Of a stretch of DNA of 64,000 nucleotides, positions 1 through 8,142 are shown piece after piece; within the stretch, counting starts at the first letter, position 1; each line of letters begins with the position of its first letter. A model generated the notes under the pieces. That model did not search any database and had not been told where the DNA came from. It saw only the letters and a program-made list of their open reading frames with translations. The stretch comes from Psychrobacter fozii (GTDB lineage Bacteria; Pseudomonadota; Gammaproteobacteria; Pseudomonadales; Moraxellaceae): contig NZ_QJSU01000002.1 in NCBI RefSeq assembly GCF_003217155.1, forward strand, positions 248,001 to 312,000, in the 5' to 3' direction. Position numbers and translations under genes: made by a program.

Positions 1-156
1 CGACTATGTTCTCTACCATACAAATAGAGTCGTACAACGGCCAATAAATTTTGGGATAAATGATTATACGGTATAGTCGGTACTATTTTAACCAAATATT
101 TTTTAACTAAATATCTAAAACCTAGTCTTTGGATAAAATAAATTGTTCACAGCTAT

Positions 157-738
157 CTAAACGTATAAATCATCGTCATCTGAATGCGCCGCAGCTGCAA
201 CGTCATCAAGACCAGTCGTGACATCTGCATTTAACTTGACCAAAAACTTCAATTTTTGTGTCGCATCAATCGCCGTTTGCCAATCTTGGCTGTCATAAGC
301 ATGGCTAAAGCGCTCAGATTGTTTTGCGAGACGCTCTGTGATTTGAGGATGTAACTGCTGCAAGGATGGAAGATCTTTGCCTTCAATAGCGTCATCCAAA
401 TCCATTCGCATTTCCATCGCATCTTCTAAGAAGTCTAAGTCTGCGATTGAGTGCTCTAGATTTTGAGCTTGATCTGCTATATCTAATAGATAACTAGCAC
501 GACTATCAGGCGAGCTAAGCGTTTGATAAGCTTGATTGATCAGTGCTGAATATTTTTCAGACTGTAGTTGTGCTTGAGCAATGTCAGCCTGGTTTTTAGC
601 AACGTTATCAGGGTGATAACGTTTTTGTAGCAGACGTAGATGTTGATCGAGACTGTCTTGATTGACTTCAAATTGTACTGGTTGCTCAAATAAAGCAAAG
701 AAGTTATCAAACTGTGCTTCTGGTGTGATGTCTGTCAT
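157..738 (-). CDS. hscB: Fe-S assembly co-chaperone HscB
   Basis: A 193-residue J-domain protein. HscB delivers IscU to the Hsp70-type chaperone HscA and stimulates its ATPase during Fe-S cluster transfer in the cytoplasm. The N-terminal J domain carries the HPD motif at residues 42-44 (context RYHPDN), followed by the C-terminal helical IscU-binding part, which fits the family in length (about 170-200 residues). It is the last isc gene visible on the minus strand, 129 bases after iscA. The usual partner hscA would be expected beyond base 1; no coding sequence is seen in bases 1-156. The start has AAGG upstream. Identification by motif and operon position is firm. Confidence 0.93.
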   Translation of the reverse strand: MTDITPEAQFDNFFALFEQPVQFEVNQDSLDQHLRLLQKRYHPDNVAKNQADIAQAQLQSEKYSALINQAYQTLSSPDSRASYLLDIADQAQNLEHSIADLDFLEDAMEMRMDLDDAIEGKDLPSLQQLHPQITERLAKQSERFSHAYDSQDWQTAIDATQKLKFLVKLNADVTTGLDDVAAAAHSDDDDLYV

Positions 739-867
739 ATCATACGCCTTGCTTTTTATTTGTTTGAAATGTCTGTCTGTTGATACTCTATTACTGAGTC
801 TATAATCCGGATTGTAGCGTAGACTGTTTAATGTTTTTCGAGCGTAAATGTTGGAAGGTTTAGGTCA

Positions 868-1188
868 TTAAACCGTAAATGACTCACCGCAACCACATTC
901 GCCTTTTTGATTAGGGTTACTGAACTTAAAGCCTTCGTTAAGACCTTCTTTTTCATAGTCCATCAACAAACCATCTAAATATACCAAGCTTTTAGGATCG
1001 ATAAAGATGCTAACGTCTCGGCTTTCATAACGTGTGTCATTTTCGTCAGGTGTATCTACAAACTCTAAAACATAAGCTAGACCTGAGCATCCCGCTGTGC
1101 GGATACCAACTCGAATGCCTTCACCTTTGCCGCGATTGTCCAAAAAGTCTCGAACATGCTGAGCGGCGCGTTCTGTCATTTCAATCAT
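868..1188 (-). CDS. iscA: Iron-sulphur cluster assembly protein IscA
   Basis: A-type Fe-S carrier/scaffold of about 106 residues. The three conserved cysteines are visible: one in AGCSGLAY (residue 34) and two in the C-terminal CGCGESF (98 and 100), matching the positions known for E. coli IscA. An ATG at 1200 would add four residues, but the ATG at 1188 has GGGAG five bases upstream, inside those four codons, and gives the usual family length, so 1188 is chosen. It lies between iscU and hscB, and a hairpin separates it from iscU. Acts in the cytoplasm in cluster delivery. Confidence 0.92.
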   Translation of the reverse strand: MIEMTERAAQHVRDFLDNRGKGEGIRVGIRTAGCSGLAYVLEFVDTPDENDTRYESRDVSIFIDPKSLVYLDGLLMDYEKEGLNEGFKFSNPNQKGECGCGESFTV

Positions 1189-1297
1189 GCCAACTCCCAT
1201 TGACTATTAATTATAAATATCAATAAAAAAATCTGTATAGACTGGCAACTGAAATTACGAGATTGCCAAGATAATATGCTAGCGGCTCTTAGAAAAT

Positions 1298-1335
1298 AAA
1301 AGGTGACAATTACATAAGTGTCATTGTCACCTTTT
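1298..1335 (-). terminator. Hairpin between iscU and iscA
   Basis: A 13-base perfect inverted repeat (1298-1310 with 1323-1335) with a 12-base loop. On the minus-strand transcript it is followed by TTTTATTTT, so it looks like a weak intrinsic terminator or a 3'-end-protecting stem inside the isc operon. It could lower iscA-hscB expression relative to iscR-iscS-iscU. Confidence 0.6.
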
Positions 1336-1412
1336 TAGCATCAGCAGCTGTTTAACGTGTTGCTACTATAGCGCTGCTAATACCACACAGTGCTAGGCTA
1401 GTAGGTTTAGCC

Positions 1413-1823
1413 TTAGATAACAGCTTCTTCAGTTGCTGCTGCTACGCCATGCTTACCTTTATAGTCGCTAATAGCGGCTTTAATAGCATCTTCTGCAAGT
1501 ACAGAGCAATGCACTTTTACTGGTGGTAATGCCAATTCTTCAGCAATGTGACTGTTCTTGATTTCGCCAGCTTGGTCTAGGCTCTTGCCTTTTAGCCACT
1601 CAGTAACAAGTGAGCTTGAAGCAATAGCTGAACCGCAGCCATAAGTTTTAAAGCGTGCATCTTCGATAATACCGTTATCATCGACTTGGATTTGTAGACG
1701 CATCACATCACCACATGCTGGAGCACCGACCATACCGGTACCAACATTTTTGGCGTTTTTATCAAGGTTGCCAACGTTGCGTGGGTTTTCGTAATGATCA
1801 ATAACTTGGTCGCTATAGGCCAT
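1413..1823 (-). CDS. iscU: Fe-S cluster scaffold protein IscU
   Basis: Scaffold on which [2Fe-2S] clusters are built with sulphur from IscS, then released by HscA/HscB. The 136-residue product has the three ligand cysteines at 37 (APACGD, with D39), 63 (YGCGSA) and 106 (VHCS), plus the LPPVK chaperone-recognition motif at 99-103, all at the positions known in E. coli. The start has AGGAG eight bases upstream. It is third in the isc operon, 149 bases after iscS. The C-terminal 10 or so residues extend slightly beyond the E. coli protein and are Ala/Glu rich. Confidence 0.96.
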   Translation of the reverse strand: MAYSDQVIDHYENPRNVGNLDKNAKNVGTGMVGAPACGDVMRLQIQVDDNGIIEDARFKTYGCGSAIASSSLVTEWLKGKSLDQAGEIKNSHIAEELALPPVKVHCSVLAEDAIKAAISDYKGKHGVAAATEEAVI

Positions 1824-1845
1824 GGGGTTTTCTCCTAGTTAGATA

Positions 1846-1883
1846 ATGAGTAGTAGCTGATTGATTTGAACGCTGCTACTCAT
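1846..1883 (-). other. Stem-loop in the iscS-iscU intergenic leader
   Basis: Two 12-base arms (1846-1857 and 1872-1883) pair apart from one position, with a 14-base loop, a few bases before the AGGAG of iscU on the transcript. No T-run follows, so it is not a terminator. It may stabilise the processed iscU mRNA or affect iscU translation; this is inference. Confidence 0.4.
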
Positions 1884-1972
1884 TGATAATTGGGGTCAAA
1901 CACTTAATCGTAATTGTCTGATCAATCGGTTAATGGCTATGTTCGATAGCCATATCTTCGTTTTTGGTAATT

Positions 1973-3199
1973 TTAGTGCTCAGCCCATTCGACTGAATCT
2001 AAATCAACGCCATCTTGGTACATATCCCAAAGTGGTGATAGGGCACGTAATTTGTCAACGGCTTCATGCATTTGCTTGATAACGGTGTTGATATCTTCTT
2101 CAGTCGTATAACGACCAAAGCTAAAGCGGATAGAGCTATGTGCCAATTCATCTGGACGGCCAATAGCACGTAATACATATGATGGCTCAAGCGTCGCTGA
2201 TGTACAGGCCGAGCCTGATGAGACAGCCAAGTCTTTAAGCGACATCATGAGTGACTCACCTTCAACGAAGTTAAAGCTGATGTTCACAATGTTAGGAACG
2301 CTATGCTCTAAGTCGCCGTTTAAGTAAATCTCTTCAATATCTTGTAGACCATCCCACAGCTTTTGGCGTAGTTTCGCTGCATGGGCATTGTCTTCTTTGT
2401 AGCTGTCATTGGCTAGAGCAAATGCTGCGCCAAGGCCAACGATTTGATGCGTAGGCAAAGTACCTGAACGCATGCCACGCTCATGACCACCGCCATGTTG
2501 CTCAGCTTTTAGACGAATACGTGGTTTGCGGCTAACAAACAAAGCACCGATACCTTTAGGACCGTAGGCTTTATGACCTGAGAAGCTCATCAAGTCGATT
2601 TTCATTTCTGCAAGGTCGATCAATACTTTACCCACTGATTGCGCGCCATCCACATGGAAGACCACACCAGCTTCGCGAGTGATTTCACCAATCGCTGTTA
2701 CATCAGTAAGCGTACCAAGCTCATTGTTAACCATCATAAGTGATACTAGGATTGTATCCTCACGTAGCGCTTCTTTAACTTGTTCTGGCAAGATTAGCCC
2801 AGTGCTTGGTTGTGGCTCAAGATAAGTGATCTCAAACCCTTCTTGCTCAAGCTCACGGCAGGTATCTAGTACCGCTTTGTGTTCAATTTTACTGGTAATA
2901 ATGTGCTTACCACGAGACTGGTAAAAATGTGCAGCACCTTTAATAGCTAGGTTGTCAGACTCAGTAGCACCAGAGGTAAAGACGATTTCGCGTGGATCAG
3001 CGTTAATAACTTCAGCCACTTGTTGACGCGCTGTCTCTACTGCTTCTTCTGCTTGCCAGCCGTAACCGTGTGAGCGCGAGGCTGGGTTGCCAAAGACGCC
3101 ATCTACCGTCAGATACTCGCTCATCTTAGCAGCTACTGATTTAGCAACTGGGGTAGTGGCGGCATAATCTAAGTATATAAGGTTGTTATGTTGGCTCAT
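1973..3199 (-). CDS. iscS: Cysteine desulfurase IscS
   Basis: PLP-dependent enzyme (408 residues) that removes sulphur from L-cysteine and passes it to IscU and to tRNA-thiolation proteins. Visible features are the N-terminal [10 protein letters not shown], the PLP lysine K210 in [12 protein letters not shown], and the active-site cysteine C332 in [14 protein letters not shown] on the mobile loop. The ATG overlaps the iscR stop codon (ATGA), so the two are translationally coupled. The length matches group I IscS proteins. Confidence 0.97.
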   Translation of the reverse strand: MSQHNNLIYLDYAATTPVAKSVAAKMSEYLTVDGVFGNPASRSHGYGWQAEEAVETARQQVAEVINADPREIVFTSGATESDNLAIKGAAHFYQSRGKHIITSKIEHKAVLDTCRELEQEGFEITYLEPQPSTGLILPEQVKEALREDTILVSLMMVNNELGTLTDVTAIGEITREAGVVFHVDGAQSVGKVLIDLAEMKIDLMSFSGHKAYGPKGIGALFVSRKPRIRLKAEQHGGGHERGMRSGTLPTHQIVGLGAAFALANDSYKEDNAHAAKLRQKLWDGLQDIEEIYLNGDLEHSVPNIVNISFNFVEGESLMMSLKDLAVSSGSACTSATLEPSYVLRAIGRPDELAHSSIRFSFGRYTTEEDINTVIKQMHEAVDKLRALSPLWDMYQDGVDLDSVEWAEH

Positions 3200-3705
3200 G
3201 CTGGGTTTGCCTCGCTGTTCGATAGAGTAATAGTATTGATGTCTTTTATGGAAATCTCTTTAGTAGAGCTATGCTGACGTTCGGAAACTGACTGCACGTT
3301 TTCCATGTCTAATAATTGTGCTAATGTTATATTATTCAAGTACTGTTCGATATGATTTGACAGTGCACACCATAAATCATGGGTTAAACACATTGTACCA
3401 CCTTGGCAATCACCACGTCCTTCACACTGCATCGCATTCACAGACTCATCGACGGCAGATATGATGCTCATCACATCTATCTGATCCAATGGTTTAGCCA
3501 AATGATAACCACCGGCTGCACCGCGAATACTAGTAACGAGCCCACGTTTGCGAAGTTTGGAAAATAATTGCTCAAGATAAGAGATAGAGATTGATTGCCG
3601 TTTGGCTATATCAGATAAGGATACCGCACTTTCTTGTTGGCTGGTTTGTAGTGCCAAATCTAGTAACGCAGTAACGGCATACCTGCCTCGAGTAGTCAAA
3701 CGCAT
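3196..3705 (-). CDS. iscR: Fe-S responsive transcription regulator IscR
   Basis: Rrf2-family regulator of 169 residues with an N-terminal winged helix-turn-helix (residues 1-60, beginning [18 protein letters not shown]) and a [2Fe-2S]-binding segment with C94, C100 and C106 plus H109, the spacing of E. coli IscR (C92, C98, C104, H107). First gene of the isc operon; its stop overlaps the iscS start. GGAG lies seven bases before the ATG. A sigma70 promoter overlapping a candidate type 1 IscR site lies about 170 bases upstream, consistent with autorepression. The C-terminal 40 or so residues are variable and Ser/Thr rich. Confidence 0.96.
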   Translation of the reverse strand: MRLTTRGRYAVTALLDLALQTSQQESAVSLSDIAKRQSISISYLEQLFSKLRKRGLVTSIRGAAGGYHLAKPLDQIDVMSIISAVDESVNAMQCEGRGDCQGGTMCLTHDLWCALSNHIEQYLNNITLAQLLDMENVQSVSERQHSSTKEISIKDINTITLSNSEANPA

Positions 3706-3879
3706 GTGTTATCTCCAAACTGTTATGTCATTTTAGTTAACAACGATCTTAGCGAGATGATATTTGCGATAATTCGTATAAATATACAAGTCACGGATAT
3801 AAATCATAGGGCAGCTAAGTTGTGTCTTATCGTTATTAAACAACAGATGATTGACCCGATGTGTGCAACGATTGGACCA

Positions 3880-3909
3880 ATTATACTTAATCCCGAGTAA
3901 TTTAGTCAA
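3880..3909 (-). promoter_or_regulatory. isc operon promoter
   Basis: Reading the minus strand, TTGACT (3904-3909) is followed after 18 bases by a perfect TATAAT (3880-3885). Transcription would start near 3873, leaving a leader of about 170 bases before iscR. The -35 box lies inside the candidate IscR site. Confidence 0.72.
3893..3909. promoter_or_regulatory. Candidate type 1 IscR operator
   Basis: The 17 bases CCGAGTAATTTAGTCAA fit the core of the published E. coli type 1 consensus YYGACTRWWWYAGTCRR at every position but one (G for C at the fifth base). It overlaps the -35 box of the isc promoter, where bound [2Fe-2S]-IscR would block RNA polymerase. Binding is inferred. Confidence 0.62.
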
Positions 3910-4144
3910 GATTAAAGTGTGGTTGAATGGTTAATCTAGCTTATTACTATGATTGATAAAAACAATGGTATTTAGAAGCGGTCATAAAACCGTTTAGTGG
4001 TGGTGACTATAGAGATTATGCTTAGAGATTTTGAACGTGCTGAGAAACAGAAGATTGTAAGTTTGTGTGCGTACTATGTTGAATGGACTAAGTATTGAAG
4101 TGACTAATTATTGAAATGATTGAGTATCGAGGTAGTTAAGAAGC
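3910..4144. other. Intergenic, nothing recognised
   Basis: AT-rich stretch between the isc promoter and the terminator of the upstream gene. No ORF, repeat or clear promoter seen beyond the isc elements. Confidence 0.5.
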
Positions 4145-4186
4145 AAAAAGCGGCTGATATCCTGTAATGGATATCAGCCGCTTTTT
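4145..4186 (-). terminator. Strong bidirectional terminator hairpin
   Basis: An 18-base perfect stem (4145-4162 with 4169-4186) with a 6-base loop, flanked by A-run and T-run so it can work in both directions. It lies just after the UbiJ-like gene, which it probably terminates, and isolates the isc promoter. Confidence 0.88.
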
Positions 4187-4224
4187 ATTAAGCCATCGTT
4201 CTAAATTATGATATGCCGTTAAGA

Positions 4225-4869
4225 TTAATTCATTAATAACGCAATGATAGTACCAATCATAATGGCAAGAGCAGCGATCGTCACAATAACAAGCATCTTT
4301 TGCTTGCTCTGTAATTCTTTTACGGTGGTTTCAAGCTCACGATTTTTGATAGTAAGGGTGTTTATCTGAGTTTGTTGTTCTTTAATACGTAACTTATAGT
4401 TTTCCTTTTTTTCTGCTAGGTCAGCTTCAGTTGGCTTAGACTTACCTTTGCCACCTTTTATCTTTTTGATCAAGCCTTGAATCAAGCTACCCAAACCGAG
4501 TTGCATGATGAATTGCTTGACCAATTGTACTTGCACAGACTCACCGCGCATTTGTAACTTTTCAGTCGTTTCGCTGTCGTGAGTGGTGATGGCATTGATA
4601 ACCTGAAGGCTGTAGGCATTGATGATGACATCAGGTTCGCTACGGTCGATAGGTAGCTGAGCATCTAACAATACGCCTTTGGTACTAAAAGTGGCAAAAA
4701 TTTCAACATGCGGCAAGTACAAACGCAATGCCACAACAGTGTCTTGCTTGGCAAGTGGATAAGCAGCTCTACGCAGTTCAGGATCTAAACGTAACAGTAA
4801 TGTCAGCGCCGACTCGATGAACACCAGAATGATATTAGAAAAAGAGTGAGACAACGTAGAACGCTTCAT
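4225..4869 (-). CDS. UbiJ-like SCP2-domain protein with tail anchor
   Basis: About 214 residues. The first 120 resemble the SCP2-type lipid-binding fold of UbiJ (ubiquinone biosynthesis accessory factor): FIESALTLLLRLDPELR, then alternating strands ending near IMQLGLGSLIQGLIKKI. After a Lys-rich linker comes a coiled coil (about 145-190, TQINTLTIKNRELETTVKEL) and a C-terminal membrane helix (about 190-212) that could be a tail anchor. A TTG 57 bases upstream is in frame, but a promoter lies across that stretch (TTGACC at 4921-4926, TATAAT at 4898-4903), so the ATG at 4869 is chosen. It is not next to ubiE or ubiB, so a role in ubiquinone synthesis is only a family-level guess. Confidence 0.6.
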   Translation of the reverse strand: MKRSTLSHSFSNIILVFIESALTLLLRLDPELRRAAYPLAKQDTVVALRLYLPHVEIFATFSTKGVLLDAQLPIDRSEPDVIINAYSLQVINAITTHDSETTEKLQMRGESVQVQLVKQFIMQLGLGSLIQGLIKKIKGGKGKSKPTEADLAEKKENYKLRIKEQQTQINTLTIKNRELETTVKELQSKQKMLVIVTIAALAIMIGTIIALLMN

Positions 4870-4897
4870 GTAAATAATCCGTTTTTTTATTTGGCAA

Positions 4898-4926
4898 ATT
4901 ATAGGCAAAAGACAATCAAGGGTCAA
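4898..4926 (-). promoter_or_regulatory. Promoter of the UbiJ-like gene
   Basis: TTGACC (4921-4926), 17-base spacer, TATAAT (4898-4903) on the minus strand. It predicts a start near 4891, about 20 bases before the ATG at 4869, and rules out the longer reading frame. Confidence 0.72.
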
Positions 4927-5311
4927 AATCGACGCAAAATGTGCAGTAATATTTTGCTTATAGTAACGCCTTTATAATAAAAAGTAACGCTAGTTTCTGT
5001 CAGTGGGTCAATTATTACTTTACAATTTGTTAGGCAATAAAGACACGAGTGTTTGTGACTGATGGTGCATTAATGTGACCTGACCAGCGCTAAACGATAA
5101 GATAACATATAGGTGTATCTTTAAGATAAGGTCACATTAGTTGAACCTTGTGCCTTGATAGAACCGTTGCAGATACTTTGCGTAACATTGAGTGTCAAAT
5201 ACGTAGTGTAGTGAACAAAAATATGTAAAATCGCTTGCGCTCCTTATGCTGCCTTGATATAAAGACGATAACAAAGCGAGACCTGTTAATACGTCAGGCA
5301 GGCAGTTTTTA
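4927..5311. other. Intergenic with an 11-base inverted repeat
   Basis: Divergent region between the UbiJ-like gene and hupB. It holds an 11-base perfect inverted repeat, TAATGTGACCT at 5071-5081 and its complement at 5129-5139, 47 bases apart, which could be a pair of operator half-sites. Nothing else is recognised. Confidence 0.35.
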
Positions 5312-5340
5312 TTGCTTAAATGCTATGAGAGCGTTACAAT
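5312..5340 (+). promoter_or_regulatory. hupB promoter
   Basis: TTGCTT (5312-5317), 17-base spacer, TACAAT (5335-5340). It predicts a start near 5347, about 40 bases before the hupB ATG. Confidence 0.6.
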
Positions 5341-5387
5341 GCTTGGCGTGAGCGTTTATTATCCCCCTTAAACTTGAAGGAAATTTT

Positions 5388-5660
5388 ATGAATAAGTCAG
5401 AATTAATTGATAGCATCGCAGACAAAAGTGGTCTAAACAAAACCCAAGCTGGTGATGCATTGAATGCTGTTATGGAAAGTGTTGGTGAAGCGCTAGAAGC
5501 TGGCGATAGCATCTCATTAGTTGGTTTTGGTACTTTCAGCGTAAAAGATCGTAAAGCGCGTACTGGCCGTAACCCTAAGACTGGTGAAGAGCTTAGCATC
5601 CCTGCAAGCAAAGTACCTAGCTTCAAAGCTGGTAAAAACTTAAAAGAGCGCTTGAACTAA
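5388..5660 (+). CDS. hupB: DNA-binding protein HU
   Basis: A 90-residue nucleoid protein that binds and bends DNA as a dimer. The family signature is complete: [16 protein letters not shown] at the start, [19 protein letters not shown] in the DNA-binding arms, and a lysine-rich end. AAGGAA lies upstream of the ATG. Monocistronic, with its own promoter and terminator, and placed just before ppiD as in many gammaproteobacteria. HU-beta rather than IHF is chosen from the sequence ([11 protein letters not shown]); the subunit type is less certain. Confidence 0.95.
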   Translation: MNKSELIDSIADKSGLNKTQAGDALNAVMESVGEALEAGDSISLVGFGTFSVKDRKARTGRNPKTGEELSIPASKVPSFKAGKNLKERLN

Positions 5661-5778
5661 GCCATACTATTATCAGTAAGCGCTGTGTCATGACGTAATA
5701 TACGAATAAACATAACGTTTACCAATAGTAAAGTAGTAGATGATTTATAGCATGGTTCAACGCCATACTCTAAATTAT

Positions 5779-5810
5779 AAAAAAGCACCTAATATTTGGG
5801 TGCTTTTTTT
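5779..5810 (+). terminator. hupB terminator
   Basis: Stem AAAAAAGCACC / GGTGCTTTTTT with an 8-10 base loop and a T-run. Lies about 120 bases after the hupB stop. Confidence 0.82.
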
Positions 5811-6044
5811 ATTGCTATAGTTTGTATCATACAACGTGAATATTTTGAGTCTACACCAAAAATCACGTATCATAGGGCGCGCGATAGATGCGTTGTTGAA
5901 ACTAGGCTGCTTTAGTCAGTCTTGTCCTTCTATATAAAATGCACGCGCGCTTACTTTTACCATTGCCTGCTTAGATAGCATTGATATTCATATTAATATT
6001 ACAATGGTTTTTCATCAATATAGGTTAATACAGCAGAGATAACT
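5811..6044. other. Intergenic before ppiD
   Basis: No ORF and no clear -35/-10 pair seen. GAGATAACT before the ppiD ATG serves as a modest ribosome binding site. Confidence 0.35.
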
Positions 6045-7919
6045 ATGGATAAATTGCGCGATTTCTTAAAAAGCTGGCCAGGTCGCATTTTATTGATTTT
6101 ATGCCTATCGCCGCTCGCTCTATTGGGTGTCGAAAGTTACTTTGGCGGTGGAGTCGATCCCAACCAAGTCGCTCAGGTAGGTGACGCAAGCGTAGGGCTG
6201 ACCGAATACCAGTCTGCTGTCAATAGCCGTCGTACTGAAATATTAGAACAAGTTGAGGATGCCAGTCTATTAAATGAGGATGTGCTACACGAGCAAGTCC
6301 TAAAAGGTCTTATTGATCGTACGCTACTAGAGCAGCAAGCAGGCAAGCTTGGTATGACGGTTTCTGATGACACAATTAATCGTTTGTTGCGTCAAGAAGC
6401 AGTATTTCAGGATGCTGATGGCAATTTTTCTAACGATCAATTTGCAAACTTTTTGCGTCAGCGCGGTATGACAAAGAATCAGTTGTTTGCTGAATTTCGC
6501 AATCAGTTAAGCTTGGATCAGCTTAATGCTAGTATCGTTGGTACGGCAGTGTATCCAATGCAAGCGGTCAGTCAATTGATTGATTTGCAACTTGAGTCGC
6601 GCAACGTCTGGTTGCATCGCTTTAATTGGCAAGACTACACCGATCAGGTGAAATTGAGTAAAAATGACATACAAGCCTACTATGATGCCAATAAAGAAAC
6701 GCTAAAAAGTGCGGCAATGGTAGATTTGGCTTATCTGCAACTCAGCCCTCAAACCATTCAGGTGACAGACGTTACAAAAGAAGATCTACAGCAGCAATAT
6801 GAAGCTTATAAGCAAGAGCAAGCCATCGTCGATGAGCGTCAAGTTAGTCAGATTCTATTGACAGGTGATAATGCTAAGGCGCGAGCAGATACGGTTAAAG
6901 CGCGTTTAGACAAAGGGGCCTCATTTGTAGCATTGGCTAAATCGGAGTCAGATGATCCATCAGGAGAGACGGGTGGTAGTATCGGTCGCTTTAACCCTTC
7001 TGTATTCGGCAATGACGCGACAGCAGTTGAAAAAGCATTAGAGGGGTTGAGTGTGGGTGACATCACAGCACCTATCAAGACCAGCTTTGGCTATCAAATA
7101 TTTACGGTGACCGAAGACAATGGTAGTAAAATACCGACTTTGGAGAGCATGCGTGATGACTTAACCGCCAAGGCGACAGAGTATAAGCGTCAGGAAATGT
7201 ATGCTGATAAAGTAACAGCGATCAATGATATGGCAGCAGACGGCTTTAGCATTGAAGACATTGCTCAACAAGAGAACGTGACATTGAAGCGTCTCAAAGA
7301 TTACCGCAAAGAGAACAATAAATCAGTACTGTCACAACCTGCGGTGATCAAACAAGCATTTGATGAGTTTACCATTCAAGATCAAGCAGTGACTGCTGGT
7401 ATCGAAGTGGGTAACGGTACTGTATGGGTACAGCCAAGCAATTATCGTCCTACCAAAACGCTTGCTTTATCTGCCGCTACGCCAAGAATTACCCAGATAC
7501 TACGTCAGCAAAAAGCCACAGCATTGGCATTGAAAGAAGCCAAATCGTTGATCGCTGGTATTAAAACGTCAGCTGATATTAGTAAGCAGTCAGTCAGCCT
7601 TCAGTCATTGGGTGCAGTGAACCGTCAAACGACACTATTGACAGAAAAAGAGCGTGGATTGGCTTTCAGTCAGCAAGCGGCTAATAATGGGGTGGTTGCT
7701 GTTGCGAGCGAAACAGAAACGGGTGCTACTCTGTTGGTTGGTGATCGTATCAAGACAGAACCACAGTCTCCATTATCTGATGCGCAAAGAGCGCAAACGG
7801 CTAGTATTATTCGTGATAACTTAGGTCAAGATCAGCTACAAGACTATTTAGATTATCTACGTTTGGTGTATAAAGTTGAGATTAATGAAGCCAATATGTC
7901 AAATGCGCAAGGGCGTTAG
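6045..7919 (+). CDS. ppiD: Periplasmic folding chaperone PpiD (SurA/PpiC type)
   Basis: A 624-residue membrane-anchored periplasmic protein close in length to E. coli PpiD (623). The N-terminus MDKLRDFLKSWPGR is followed by a membrane helix (about 13-30), a SurA-like helical chaperone region (about 35-210), and one parvulin (PpiC) domain at about 260-365 (VSQILLTGD; SGETGGSIGRF; TSFGYQIFTV). It helps newly secreted proteins at the Sec translocon. It follows hupB, a common order. It has its own downstream terminator. The parvulin domain keeps the GG.LG.F-like core, but PpiD proteins usually lack isomerase activity. Confidence 0.93.
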   Translation: MDKLRDFLKSWPGRILLILCLSPLALLGVESYFGGGVDPNQVAQVGDASVGLTEYQSAVNSRRTEILEQVEDASLLNEDVLHEQVLKGLIDRTLLEQQAGKLGMTVSDDTINRLLRQEAVFQDADGNFSNDQFANFLRQRGMTKNQLFAEFRNQLSLDQLNASIVGTAVYPMQAVSQLIDLQLESRNVWLHRFNWQDYTDQVKLSKNDIQAYYDANKETLKSAAMVDLAYLQLSPQTIQVTDVTKEDLQQQYEAYKQEQAIVDERQVSQILLTGDNAKARADTVKARLDKGASFVALAKSESDDPSGETGGSIGRFNPSVFGNDATAVEKALEGLSVGDITAPIKTSFGYQIFTVTEDNGSKIPTLESMRDDLTAKATEYKRQEMYADKVTAINDMAADGFSIEDIAQQENVTLKRLKDYRKENNKSVLSQPAVIKQAFDEFTIQDQAVTAGIEVGNGTVWVQPSNYRPTKTLALSAATPRITQILRQQKATALALKEAKSLIAGIKTSADISKQSVSLQSLGAVNRQTTLLTEKERGLAFSQQAANNGVVAVASETETGATLLVGDRIKTEPQSPLSDAQRAQTASIIRDNLGQDQLQDYLDYLRLVYKVEINEANMSNAQGR

Positions 7920-8010
7920 AGATAACAGTGTTGAAATAAGAATATTAAGTGAAATATAACAAACTTGTTAAATCGCACTTTTCTAAATACCCTTATTAAA
8001 TTTGACGTAT

Positions 8011-8040
8011 AAAAAAGCCACTATCTATAGTGGCTTTTTT
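8011..8040. terminator. Bidirectional terminator between ppiD and purH
   Basis: Stem AAAAAAGCCACTA / TAGTGGCTTTTTT with a 4-base loop, flanked by A6 and T6. It ends ppiD on the plus strand and probably purH on the minus strand. Confidence 0.85.
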
Positions 8041-8142
8041 AATGGCTATTGTTTTTATCATAATCATAAGAATGTAGCATTAACAGCAGTATGCAATTTA
8101 GTACGGCTATTAATGCCAGTTTTCAAAGTGATACCAGACAGT

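Noticed and set aside
1-156. Possible hscA or other coding sequence at the left edge
   Set aside because: No open frame with family features was seen in these bases.
3706-3900. A 64-codon frame on the plus strand upstream of iscR
   Set aside because: It lies in the iscR leader and overlaps the isc promoter; no start signal and no family resemblance.
4870-4926. N-terminal extension of the UbiJ-like protein from a TTG
   Set aside because: The promoter -35 and -10 boxes lie in this stretch.
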